A stretch of 64,000 nucleotides of DNA from Beroe forskalii (Eukaryota > Ctenophora > Nuda > Beroida > Beroidae). The number at the start of each line of letters is the position of its first letter. The stretch's first letter is position 1. The position numbers and the translations under genes were made by a program. The stretch lies in contig WFMF01000317.1 in NCBI GenBank assembly GCA_011033025.1, forward strand, positions 122,001-186,000, read 5' to 3'. Shown piece by piece: positions 23,901-44,328 of this stretch. Under the pieces are notes generated by a model, which saw nothing but the letters and a program-made list of their open reading frames with translations, did no database searches and was not told where the DNA came from.

Positions 23901-24038
23901 ATTGAAATCACTCGGGCAACAAGTGCCAAGTATGCAGGGGAGAGGAAGCCAGAGGAGTGCGATTCTGACTCAGATATCTCCTTCAATCGTGATAGTATGA
24001 TTGAACACCAATCTCAGAAGAAAACTATCGCACTTTAG
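14991..24038 (+). CDS. Unrecognised, mostly disordered, probably nuclear protein (7 exons seen)
   Basis: Exons 14991-15074, 15217-15342, 17044-17106, 18313-19825, 20452-20564, 22852-22945 and 23353-24038 all join in phase at GT-AG borders; stop TAG is at 24036. The true first exon is not visible; an in-frame ATG lies inside the first listed exon. The small exons encode ordered segments (VPGQPFVGLLGILSEYYKYR; LPYDIFWMKE). The large exon is Ser/Pro/Lys-rich, with a basic KVKKKKRKRRKH cluster, repeated K-L-K/T-I/L strands (KLKIRFG, KLTIKLG, IKLTLR), a Ser-Gly repeat and KRKRESSP. The last exon starts RRRGRKRASKK and carries degenerate 13-residue acidic repeats (SDLDSGKKKEIS). The composition suggests a chromatin or transcription factor; I cannot name it. 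AATAAA at 24464-24469 may end the mRNA. Reading past 19825 gives only an intron-read-through tail. Confidence 0.65.
15900..16327. mobile_element. 428-bp MITE with TA target duplication
   Basis: The ends are CCTTACAAGAC and, inverted, CCTTACGAGAC. TA flanks both sides (15898-15899, 16328-16329), and copy A keeps the uninterrupted site once (ATATTAATCAAT near 9327). Internal half-copies repeat GGGGATCGAAATTTTGGG twice. No transposase is present. TA target and short TIRs fit the Tc1/mariner type of non-autonomous element. An internal stretch (about 16043-16090) resembles the flanking sequence near 16340-16390, so the insert may have carried or captured neighbouring DNA. Confidence 0.85.
17140..17247. 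repeat. Foldback element with 17-bp perfect arms
   Basis: GGCATTGATCAGAACAG (17140-17156) is matched by its exact inverse at 17231-17247, and further inner pairing (GCGCCATGG / CCATGGCGC) extends the hairpin. It lies 34 bp after an exon donor, in the intron of the unrecognised gene. The copy A counterpart (10185-10283) has lost pairing at the arms. Confidence 0.8.
17477..17984. mobile_element. 508-bp MITE-like element, TTAAT target duplication
   Basis: The outer ends are inverted repeats of roughly 27 bp, beginning GGGGGTGTCACTGTCCCAAT on the left and matching ...GACAGTGACACTCCCCC on the right. TTAAT flanks both sides (17472-17476, 17985-17989). Much of the inside is GGGACAAATGGGACAATT-type short repeats in both orientations. 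A truncated right end of the same family lies at about 22759-22822, again followed by a TTAAT-like site. A TTAA-like target and G/C-run ends recall piggyBac-type MITEs, but this is not proven. Confidence 0.75.
19069..19165 (+). repeat. Coding minisatellite (Ser-Gly repeats)
   Basis: A 15-bp unit, GTGCGAGTGGAGGGA, is repeated about six times in frame, giving SASGG repeats inside the large exon of the unrecognised gene. Because the unit length is a multiple of three, copy-number change does not break the frame. Confidence 0.85.
19966..20350. repeat. Tandem ~165-bp repeat spanning intron
   Basis: Two full copies and one partial copy of a unit that contains ACAGCCCGCCGCAGGCGAAA and ends GATTGTGTCTAGGATCAATT. 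The copies start near 19966, 20137 and 20300 and are diverged by point changes. They fill the intron between exons ending at 19825 and starting at 20452. Confidence 0.7.
20780..22540. repeat. Paired foldback repeats with GCGACCTTTTACCCCC arms, plus direct repeats
   Basis: GCGACCTTTTACCCCCTGCT near 20859 is inverted near 20980-21001 (AGCAGGGGGATGAAAGGTCGC). A second diverged copy with the same order lies at about 22384-22525. Between them, one stretch is directly repeated (21273-21355 and 21588-21660; both contain TAGAATACCTCTCAGGAT and TTTCCGGAC). A perfect 12-bp palindrome lies at 22045-22069. No gene is seen in this stretch, which is intronic to the unrecognised gene. Confidence 0.65.
22045..22069. 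repeat. Perfect palindrome ACATTTTGCGCG-C-CGCGCAAAATGT
   Basis: Twelve-base arms with a single central base. It is CpG-dense in its centre and sits in an intron. It may be a protein-binding site or the tip of an old foldback element. Confidence 0.7.
22978..23167. mobile_element. Foldback MITE, CpG-preserved copy
   Basis: Arms of about 45-50 bp: the left arm (CCGGACATAACCCCACCTTA... near 23008) is matched by its near-perfect inverse ending GGTTATGTCCGG at 23159, with a short CCTAACCCTAACCGTAACC spacer. A second copy lies at 45990-46198. The right outer arm of the present copy is shortened. It sits in the intron between exons ending 22945 and starting 23353. Confidence 0.8.
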
Positions 24039-25758
24039 GTAAAATTGTTGGGCGCATTGCTATATATGGCAGCTTTCCAACCAAGCAGAGATTTCTGAAA
24101 AAATTTCTGGATAATCGAAAGTTAAGTTTTGAGTAGTAATCAAGCATGAATTGAATGAAAACGCTATTATGTTAGTTAATTTGAAAATTTCATTTCCTGT
24201 CTTGAGCTTTGATTTTCATAGTAATAGTATGTACATAATCTTTATGTTGTTTATTAAGTTTATTTGGTTAAAAGTCCTCGTTCCCCTGATTCTAGCACTA
24301 ATGAGACATAGAGCATCAACTGAAAATGCCTCTGCTGGTTGTTTTTCACTGTGTTCGTAAATTATTGTGCACACTGCACATTCTACAAACATGTGGGAAG
24401 GCTATTTTGTTGGTTGTTATTTTGGATTTTGATACAATTTTTATTTTGCTTTTATTTTATCACAATAAATTTTTGCCGGAGAAATTTAAATCAGATTTGA
24501 AAGGTGGGGAATGCGTTTACTTCAGGTATTGTGTTGTTCATGTTGATGAATGGTGTTATTGATTTGGCTTCATGTTCGTGAGAAATTGGTCGGTATCAAC
24601 TCCATTTGAACGAATGATGTGTTTTACTGGTCCAAAATGACTTGAATCGTCGTTGAATGAGCAACATTTAGTTGTTTCCCTACTAGCTCAAAGATTTTCC
24701 ATTTAAAACACATCAGTCGATCAAATTAAGTTGATTGTCGACCAATTCCATTCGATCGACCGACCAACGTTAGTGCCATTCTAAGAATTTCAAATAGTAA
24801 ATAGTGCTAAATGTCCCATCAATGATTATTTGTAACCTAAAATGAGTGTACAATGCGCATCAAGCCCTATAATAAGTTCTTTTACGGCCTTTCAATAGTG
24901 CCCTGTTATTGGCTTATTAATGTTTTTAATTGCGACAGCTTACTGGAGTTTTGTTCAAGTAGATAGATAACGCTTCACCATAACTGGCAACTCAATCGAG
25001 CATAAACTATATGATGTAGTTCATTTGATTTTCTTAAATTTATGTCAATGGCAAAGTATATAACTTATCGGACATCATTTGGTCGGACATAACAAGCCTT
25101 GCGCCCATAGTAATGTCCGTGCAAATAAAGTTCGACCATTTAATACCCGTTCATATTAATTTCAGCTTAAAGTGCTGAAAATTGATTTCTATAAAATACG
25201 TGAGTTTCAATTTCGTTCGAGCGGCCATAATTCAATTATAATATAAATTATTAAATTGAGAAGATACAATTATATCTTCCCACAATTACATCCGGTCATA
25301 TAATGTCCAACCGAATTATTTCCGATATGGTAATATAATATAACTAAGTGTAAGCATATTTTTGTAGTGATAATGAATACCGAAATGGTTCCTGCTTATC
25401 ATTCAATCGTTACCTGAGTGAAATTTACTGAAAGTAATTAGTAGTTTGATGGAACCATCACTGCATTTTAGTTCCAGCAATTTGGCATTGGATTATTTAT
25501 TTTTAAAGATAGGTTGCATTAATGGTGACAATTCGAACTGCAGTTTAGCTTGCGCAGCATAAGTTTGCGCGGCGTAAAGACATAAAGAAATTGAATTTGA
25601 ATAACATGTCTGTACGCCGCGCACACATGTACAATTCAAACTGTAATTGTATTACCAGCAAGGAAGGGTTGAATAAATTACGTGAAAATACAATAGTTTG
25701 ATTTAGACACAACTTCAAGGCGTTTTCCATGTTATTCACCATCCTTCTGTACTTCTAG
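24039..25758. other. AT-rich spacer with old foldback elements
   Basis: AATAAA at 24464-24469 is a plausible polyadenylation signal for the upstream gene. A diverged inverted repeat spans about 25065-25330 (TATCGGACATCATTTGGT against the inverse of the right end). A cleaner one has 18-bp arms with one mismatch at 25566-25583 and 25606-25623 (TGCGCGGCGTAAAGACAT). No convincing coding sequence. Confidence 0.5.
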
Positions 25759-25886
25759 ATCATGACTGCTGGGACCTACAGTAATGGCAAGAAGATTTCA
25801 CGGCTTGAAGGACCCATTAAAACTTTGAAAGGAAGGTTTTCAAATCCTCTGCCTGCAAAGATGGGACCCCCAAGTCCAAGTGTAGG
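25759..25886 (+). CDS. Candidate internal exon, unknown gene
   Basis: 128 nt open only in one frame, preceded by TTCTAG and followed by GTAAGT. It encodes a basic Gly/Pro-containing peptide (TYSNGKKISRLEGPIKTLKG, then NPLPAKMGPPSPS). It ends in phase 2, and joining directly to the exon at 26463 would create a stop, so an exon is missing or the two are unrelated. I do not recognise the protein. Confidence 0.4.
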
Positions 25887-26189
25887 GTAAGTGTCAATGT
25901 TTTGCTCGTAGCTCTAGTTGCGACCTTAGAGATGGAAACTATACCCGATTTCGTTTTGAAAGAGAAGCTATTTGATACCTGCCCGACTGCAGACATGCCA
26001 TTGGTTGTTCTAACACGGGAAACTATTGTAGTGATTTGTTAAAGCTCTCATTAGATTATCTTGTTAAATGACTAATGCTACCCACTGGGGGTACAGTTTG
26101 CGGCCCATTCATTCTCTGATTTCTATGTATTGAGTTTGTTGCAATACACGGATTATACAGTACACAAACAGTACATATTACGCACACAA

Positions 26190-26460
26190 CCTCAGATCAT
26201 CTCAACCTGGTCCCAACACCGCTCCTGCCGTGTTCTCCTGACACCGCATCTTCGTGACACCACCTCTTTGTGACACCACCTCTTTGTGACACCGCATCTT
26301 CGTGACACCACCTCTTCGTGACACCACACCACAACCTGGTCCCAACACCGCTCCTGCCGTGTTCTCCTGACACCGCCTCTTTGTGACACCACCTCTTTCA
26401 CTTCGTGACACCACCGCTTCGCGACACCGTTCCTCTTTGACACCGTTCCTTTTTGACACC
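26190..26460. repeat. 16-bp minisatellite (GTGACACCACCTCTTT)
   Basis: Repeated GTGACACCACCTCTTT-type units, with a larger duplicated block (ACAACCTGGTCCCAACACCG...) at about 26203 and 26330. It abuts the acceptor AG of the next candidate exon (26461-26462), so the repeat supplies its polypyrimidine tract. Confidence 0.75.
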
Positions 26461-26462
26461 AG

Positions 26463-26529
26463 ATGACGAAGGCTGACGCTGATGCGTACTCTGATATGCT
26501 GGAGAGCCTGACTCATTCCCATATCATAG
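26463..26529 (+). CDS. Candidate exon, possibly first coding exon
   Basis: 67 nt between AG and GTAGGT. The only open frame starts at its first codon, ATG: MTKADADAYSDMLESLTHSH. It could be an internal exon or the first coding exon of a gene whose remainder lies in the low-quality region to the right. No family recognised. Confidence 0.4.
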
Positions 26530-27039
26530 GTAGGTTTAAATAATGTCATAAAATAGATCCCGTGTTATGCGTATTGTTTTGAACTCCGTTTATTATTTTC
26601 TTTTTAAATTACATTTTCTTTTTAATCGCATTTGTCATGTAAGATTATTCGTTCTGGTCTAATGTATGTGATATTTTAGTACTATTTATTCCAATACGGT
26701 GAATATAGTGCGACAAACTCTAGTATTTAACTACTGCAATACCAGTGATTTGTGTTATAGTGTGAGTAGTGAGTGTTTCCCCTGATTGCGATACTCTGGT
26801 GTCATGGTAACGGAAAATGGTAGGTTTATTATACTTTCTATCCCCCCCTTCCCTCACTTTTGTAACCCAATATACCATCTCCAGTAGGTGTTGCATTCTG
26901 TGTCACGTTCTCTGTCAGCGCAATTTCTCCCGTTACTTTCCCATTTTCTTGATTTTTTTCAATTATAACGATTTGAAATAGTCCATTGATAGCAGCCTGA
27001 ATGTAAGGAATTTGTGACATTGGCTTATTCACACATCAT

Positions 27040-28721
27040 TTTTTCAAAAAGGTTATAATGCCGATTTTTTTCACATAAAAAAAAATGCCCAAATTTAAAA
27101 CTTTTGGCCATTTTAAAAAAGGGTTTTTCCCCAAAAGCAAATTTTTTTAAAAAAAAAAAAAAATTTGGGGGAAATTGGGGGTTTTTTTTTAAAACCCCTT
27201 TTTTTTAAAAAATTTTTTTTCCCCCCCTTTAAAAAATTTTAAAAAAAGGGGGGGGAAAAATTTTTTTTGGTTAAAAATTTTTTTTAAAAAAAAAAAGCCT
27301 TTTTTTTTTTGGGGTTTAAAAAACCCCCCTTTTTTTGGGGGTTTTTTTTTTAAAATTTTTTTAAAAAAAAAAAAAAAAAAATTTTTGGGGGCCCTTAAAC
27401 CCCCTTTTTTAAAAACCCCCCGGGGTTTTTTTTGGGGAAAATTTTGGAAAAACCCCCCGGGGGGGAAAATTTTTTTTTAAAAATTTTTTTTTTAAAAAAT
27501 TTTTGAAAATTAAAAAAAAGGTTTCCTTTTTTTTTAAAAAATTTTTTTTAACCCCAAAAAATTTAATTTTTTAAAATATTTTTTTTTGGGGGGTTTTGGG
27601 TTTTAAAATTTTTAAAAAAATTTTTTTTTTTTGGGGGCCCCCTTTTTTTTTAAAAAAACCCCGAATTTTTAACCCCCGGGGAAGCCAAACCACCCCAATT
27701 TAAAATTGTTTGGGTGTTGGGTATTCAGTTTCACCCTTTATAAAAATCTTTTTATTGGCTTTTTGTCTTTTAAATTTGTGTCGAAAATTTTTGAAAACGG
27801 GTTTAAGCCCATTTTAACCTAATTCGGGAGGGGCCCCCCAAAAAAAGTAACAACCAAAATTTTTCCCCAAAATTGACATTTGACCTTCGTTTCCTTTGGG
27901 GGGCCCCTTTGAAAAAATCAGGGGAAAAATTCCCACTAGAAAAACATTTTGTTAGGGCCCAACTTTTATTCACAAAAAATATTTTTTTTTCTACAAAAAA
28001 TTTGTTTTTCCCATTTTTTTAAATTTTTTTTAAAACGGAGTTAATAGGCCCAAAAAGGACCTTTTAAAATTTTTTTTAATTATAATTTACAAGTTTAAAA
28101 ATTCGGTGGGTTTTTTCCCCCTTTGAAAAATTACGGCATTTTCACTTTTTTCGGACAAATTTTTGGAAAATATTTGTTTCCCCCCCTTTTCAAATTTCAA
28201 AATTAAATTAGGTTTTTCCCCATTTTTTTCCAAAAAATTAATATTTTGTTTTTTAAAATTTTTTTAAAAAACCTTAAATAATATGTTAAATTTCCATATT
28301 GTGGTAAAAACAGGTAATTCCTTAAAAAAATTTATTTGTCCTAAAGATAAGTCAAATTTTGCGTCTCCTAAAAATTTAAGAGGAAATGGGACTTTTTACG
28401 GACCTGAAAATCACGGGGTTACGGACAAAATTTTCACGGAAAAAATTTACGCGGGGTGCCTGGAGAATTTTTTTGTGATAAAACCCTTGGGGTTTTCCCC
28501 CCCTCCTCGAAAAGAAAATTTTAAAATTTAAATTTATGTAACCCCATGGGGCTACATTTTGTGGGTTGCTTTCCGTTGATTTTTAAGCCTTTTAACCCAA
28601 CTCGGGCGGTTGAACTTTCCAGTGAAGATTTTTAAAAACCCCAATATTGTCTCTTTAAATTTTTAGTAGGGCCCCAAAAAAGGTCAAAAACCCCTTTTTA
28701 ATTTTTTTAATTATGGGGGGC
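27040..28721. other. Low-quality homopolymer sequence before a gap
   Basis: From about 27040 the sequence turns into long alternating homopolymer runs (poly-A, poly-T, poly-G and poly-C blocks). It recovers partly after 27700 but stays stuttered up to the N block at 28722. This looks like the tail of low-quality reads pushed into a gap, not biological sequence. Upstream exons of the capping enzyme may be hidden here. ORFs inside it should be ignored. Confidence 0.85.
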
Positions 28722-28821
28722 NNNNNNNNNNNNNNNNNNNNNNNNNNNNNNNNNNNNNNNNNNNNNNNNNNNNNNNNNNNNNNNNNNNNNNNNNNNNNNN
28801 NNNNNNNNNNNNNNNNNNNNN
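28722..28821. other. Assembly gap (100 N)
   Basis: Exactly 100 N; true size unknown. It separates the capping-enzyme terminal exon from its upstream exons. Confidence 0.98.
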
Positions 28822-28832
28822 GCCTACTCTAG

Positions 28833-29356
28833 CACATGAAAATGACGGCGTGATACTGACACCGATCATGAAACCGTATACCTTGGGCACCACACATGAA
28901 CTCTTGAAGTGGAAACCTGGCAATTTAAACTCAGTCGATTTCCTTCTGCACGTGGAAGAAAACAAGCCGCGTCCGGGCGAACTGAAAGAGAAAGTAGGCA
29001 AACTTTTCGTTGGTGGACTCGATCAACCGTACGCAATCATCCGTGCTACGAAGAAAATCAAGGAATTACATCGCCGAATCGTAGAATGCGTCTGGAAAGA
29101 CAACACTTGGGACGTGTTACGGGTTCGAGAGGATAAATCGTTCCCGAACAGCTACCAGACGACACAGAATGTGGTGGAGAGCATCAGGCACCCGGTCACT
29201 AAAGACGGCTTGCTACAGTACGTTGAGAAGTACGGATGGCGGATGCCCAAGTCCCCGGTAACCACACCCACAACGCCGCTCAATGGGGATCAGAAACTCA
29301 TGCCACCTCCGTCCATGGGACCACCTCCACTGCGGAAGAAGCCTGCTAATGCTTGA
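28833..29356 (+). CDS. RNGTT: mRNA capping enzyme, C-terminal exon (partial)
   Basis: The enzyme adds GMP to the 5' end of nascent RNA polymerase II transcripts in the nucleus. This terminal exon, ending in TGA, encodes the last ~173 residues. HENDGVILTP is guanylyltransferase motif IV, ELLKWKPGNLNSVDF is motif V with its nucleotide-contacting lysines, VGKLFVGGLDQPYA belongs to the OB fold, and WDVLRVREDKSFPNSY is motif VI. HPVTKDGLLQYVEKYGW and a Pro-rich tail (LMPPPSMGPPPLRKK) match the animal capping-enzyme C terminus. The exon probably begins after TCTAG at 28832. The RNA triphosphatase domain and the catalytic KxDG lysine would lie upstream, in the gap and low-quality region, and are not seen. 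Confidence 0.9.
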
Positions 29357-30223
29357 ATTGAGGTGATAACTTAGAAAAGTAAGGAGTGATTGTGTGTCTG
29401 CGATGGAACCGCCTATTTATTTGAACGTGCGGGCCGGTCACACAAAATAATGCGTTGTTCGGAACGCGCAGTGACATTCCGAAATCATGAAATCGATTTT
29501 TCACGATTTAGTCATTGCGCGTTACCGCGCGCGCGTCGTAGAAATTTAACTTGAAGGTCGAATGCTGAATTGGATTCGATTGGATGAAAAACATAGCATG
29601 AAAGGCTTGGAATTTCCTGTCTCTTGACCTATTTAAACAAGCGAAGCGCTCACAGCTGAGGTCAGAGAACTGATTTCGCTTGAGCACTGATTGCACATCG
29701 AATAAGGGATCGCCAGCAGTCTGGTGGAAGTACGACGCTCTAAACTAGGCATATGCCTACCTAGCACAGCCAAAACTGTTATCCTAACTCCTTCAGCAGA
29801 GACATTATTAATTAAGCAGCTCTCCTGTCCCTTCGATATCAGTTTGTTTGCTTGGTACATAACATTTCAATATGAAATGAAATTAATTTTAACCGAATAA
29901 TTTCTTGGTTTTTAACTCAATATTTGGCGGGTGCACCGAACATATGGTTTATTTGTGTATCTAAACTATCTTTCTGGGTTATATCAGCAGATATAAATGA
30001 CACTTGGATTTGAATCTTGAACACATGATATCTTTTCTTTGAAAATTTCATCAGGGAAAACCATATAACCTTTGTTTTTCGAAGAATATCTAAGTATTTA
30101 TTTCTCAATTTGTTTAATAGGTTAGTATTTAATCATTATCAAAATTTTCTTTTGCTTAGAATGACTGGATGATATTGTGACAGTTATTCATTGAGCAACG
30201 TGTTTCTTACTGGAGCAATCAAC
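29357..30223. other. Spacer, no gene seen
   Basis: No coding signal. It contains CpG-rich words near 29440-29540 (GCGCGTTACCGCGCGCGCG) and is otherwise AT-rich. It would hold the 3' UTR of the capping-enzyme gene and the promoter of the SET gene. Confidence 0.5.
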
Positions 30224-31051
30224 ATGTCTCGCAATATACCAAAGTTTGTGCATCTGTCTTCTGCTATACCTGTCAGCGAAACTACAGCAACATCTTCCAA
30301 AGAGTCTCCAGAAAATATTCCTTTATGTTCTGAAGAGTTGAGTGAAAGTCCAAGCATCACTTTGAAAGAGCCTCTAACGAACACTCTAGCGTGTGCCCCA
30401 TGCGACTGTTCGAATGGCCACTGCAATGAGATGTGTGGGCACAGCATTGATTTGTACGACCCTGAACCTATCTACATCTGCAACAGAGCATGCCCCTGTA
30501 GTCCAACCTGTAGCAACAGACTAACGAAATCAGACGCCAAGTTCGATATTTCCCATGTTGAAACCAAGGGATGGTGTCTGAACTCTCGTCACCAACTCCC
30601 TGCCAACCACTACATCGGTGATTATACTGGACTGATAATACCCTCGGCTGCGGCTCGTGCTCGACATTCCTCATCCCGTTCTCGCACGAACTTCATCCTT
30701 ACCCTCCGCGAGCAATCCACTTCGGGTTGCTTAGTAACGCACATCGACGCAACAACGCATGGCAACGAGTTGCGGTTCATGAATCACAGTTGTGACCCTA
30801 ATGTTATGGTTGTGTTGGTGCGTGATAACGAGGTTTACCCTCGTGCTACGTTCTGGACTACTCGGTCAGTGAGCGCTGGGGAGGAACTGTGCTTCAGTTA
30901 CACCAACGCCATGTTGGGAAGTAGTGGTGTCAGTAGAAGTTATGTCAGTGGTGGTGTCAGTGGTGGTGTCAGCAGGAGCGATGTCAGTAATTCTAATCCT
31001 GGTGTCAATAATTCTGGGAACGTACCGTGTCTCGGCAACGTGGTAGTGTGA
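30224..31051 (+). CDS. SET-domain protein, putative histone-lysine methyltransferase, intronless
   Basis: 275 residues from ATG 30224; an upstream open TTG-initiated stretch is probably untranslated. A Cys-rich pre-SET-like part (PCDCSNGHCNEMCG, then CNRACPCSPTCSNRL, residues ~57-100) precedes a SET domain: WCLNSRHQLPANHYIGDYTG, the S-adenosylmethionine-binding and catalytic RFMNHSCDPN (NHSC at ~187-190) and GEELCFSYT (~219-227). Arrangement and length recall the SET-23/SETMAR group of small SUV39-like enzymes. The post-SET CxCxxxxC zinc cluster usually required by this group is not seen; instead a Ser/Gly/Val repeat tail (VSGGVSGGVSRSDVS) ends the protein. The single exon, unlike neighbours, suggests a retrocopy. 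It could have lost activity. Confidence 0.8.
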   Translation: MSRNIPKFVHLSSAIPVSETTATSSKESPENIPLCSEELSESPSITLKEPLTNTLACAPCDCSNGHCNEMCGHSIDLYDPEPIYICNRACPCSPTCSNRLTKSDAKFDISHVETKGWCLNSRHQLPANHYIGDYTGLIIPSAAARARHSSSRSRTNFILTLREQSTSGCLVTHIDATTHGNELRFMNHSCDPNVMVVLVRDNEVYPRATFWTTRSVSAGEELCFSYTNAMLGSSGVSRSYVSGGVSGGVSRSDVSNSNPGVNNSGNVPCLGNVVV

Positions 31052-31483
31052 ACTGCAGGGATTTCTACCTCTTGAAAATTTCTGAAATTCAATGAATCTT
31101 AACATTGTTTGTACTTGTATAAATTAATAATGACACGATTGATGTTTCATGTAGTGTAACTTAGAATCATGAAAATAATATGATGCATTTGTTATTTCAA
31201 GTAAGCATTTTTATCAGATTGTTTAATGTTTATTTGAATTGATATCTTCGATATTGTGGTAGTTTGTTGATTTTTGTATTGCGAAGAAACTTTCTTATAT
31301 TATGTTAATCAGACTTTTGTGATATACGAATTAAATCAAATTTATGTGCAATTGAACCATTAAATACTACTTCTGAATTGTACAGGTTTTTCTGAGCTTT
31401 CAATAATTTTCAAATTTAATCACAAATTACTTATTATTATACAATGAAGATTGCATGTCTCACCTGATTAACTATCTGAGCCA

Positions 31484-43166
<11,683 letters not shown>

Positions 43167-43578
43167 ACTTAAATTCAAGGTGGGAAGAGACGTTAGCACC
43201 GCACCAGATTCATGAACATAAGGATCGCGCTTCTGATTCGGCGATACGCCCGTCGCCCAATTATTGACATCCGTGAATTATGCGTAAGCTCAAATCTGCC
43301 CTTACTTTAACATAGTTATTCAGATTGGGTGTGGAACTGGCAGTTAAACATAAAGAGGCATGCGAATTTACATCCTTAATCTCTTATGAATATGTTCAAA
43401 TGTTCACAGAAGGGTGTTGAGTATCTATTTTAAATTATTTTTAACTTGAATGCTATAAGTATAACTATGGTTTTTCACGCTGACTGACAAGTTATTTTAT
43501 CCCGGTGTTTTATTTTTGAAGATGATATGTGATCATGAAATAGAATTAACGCTGTTGCCCAGGTGTCTCGACCTTTTG

Positions 43579-43609
43579 AGGCGCGGCGTATTACTATTAC
43601 GCCGCGCCT
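43579..43609. repeat. Perfect 12-bp-arm hairpin AGGCGCGGCGTA / TACGCCGCGCCT
   Basis: Arms at 43579-43590 and 43598-43609 with a 7-nt loop TTACTAT. It directly follows GGTGTCTCGACCTTTT, the end sequence shared with the element at 45908-46386 and, partly, with 32941. Hairpins with the same GCGCGGCGTA core occur at 25566 and near 32960. Confidence 0.8.
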
Positions 43610-43954
43610 GGGTGCCTATTTGCTGCGCGCAAAGTACTTTCAATGAACGCGCATTAAAAAAAAAGCACCCAGGCGCGGCCTAATCTCTGATTGGCTTGTC
43701 AGACGTTGTCTGACGCCTTCGGCAACTGATTGGCTATCCCAGCTACAAACACACTACTCATCGTTGTTTTTGCTCGTTTCTCTGAATACAACAAGCTTCA
43801 AAAGGGCGAGACACCATCGTTAGACATACTAAAAACGCGCTTAATTAGGCCGTAGGACTAGGACCTGATTTTCCTAAGCCCGCATAGGTGTGTGTACGCG
43901 CCGCGCGCTTCCTTCCAATAGCCCGCATAGGTGTGTGTTGTCTCGCGCGAGGGG

Positions 43955-44328
43955 GTCAGGCAACGCCTGACAAGGTGTGTGTGTACGCGCCGCGCGCTTC
44001 CTTCCTAAGCCCGCATATAGGTTGCCAGACTCTGTGAGTCGGGGCGAGGGGGCCAGGCAACGCCTGGCAACATATAGGTGTGTGTACGCGCGCGCCCGCC
44101 GAAGGCGTAGGGGTCAGATATAATAACGACCGCGACGGCGGCGCGCGCAAAGGAGGGCTCTGGTTAGAATAAGGAATCTGGTAAGAGCAAAAAAGGTGCG
44201 TGAACAAATTAAATAGGGAGTGTGACACAGCATGTGGCAAGTTGCTTGGTGACACCATGCCCGTTGAAACGTTGTGCGGCGAGTTTGTCTGACGTCGTGG
44301 CGCGCGAGGGGGTCAGGCAACGCCTGAC
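43955..44328. repeat. Three-copy covarying hairpin repeat
   Basis: GTCAGGC-AAC-GCCTGAC at 43955-43971 and 44312-44328, and GCCAGGC-AAC-GCCTGGC at 44052-44068. The second base of the arm and its partner change together (T-A to C-G), so pairing is kept. All are preceded by GAGGGGG or GGGGG, and they sit in a wider tandem arrangement with GTGTGTACGCGCCGCGCGCT and CCCGCATAGG words. Confidence 0.8.

Noticed and set aside
28283..28531. 82-codon ORF in the low-quality zone
   Set aside because: The sequence is stuttered homopolymer and not trustworthy.
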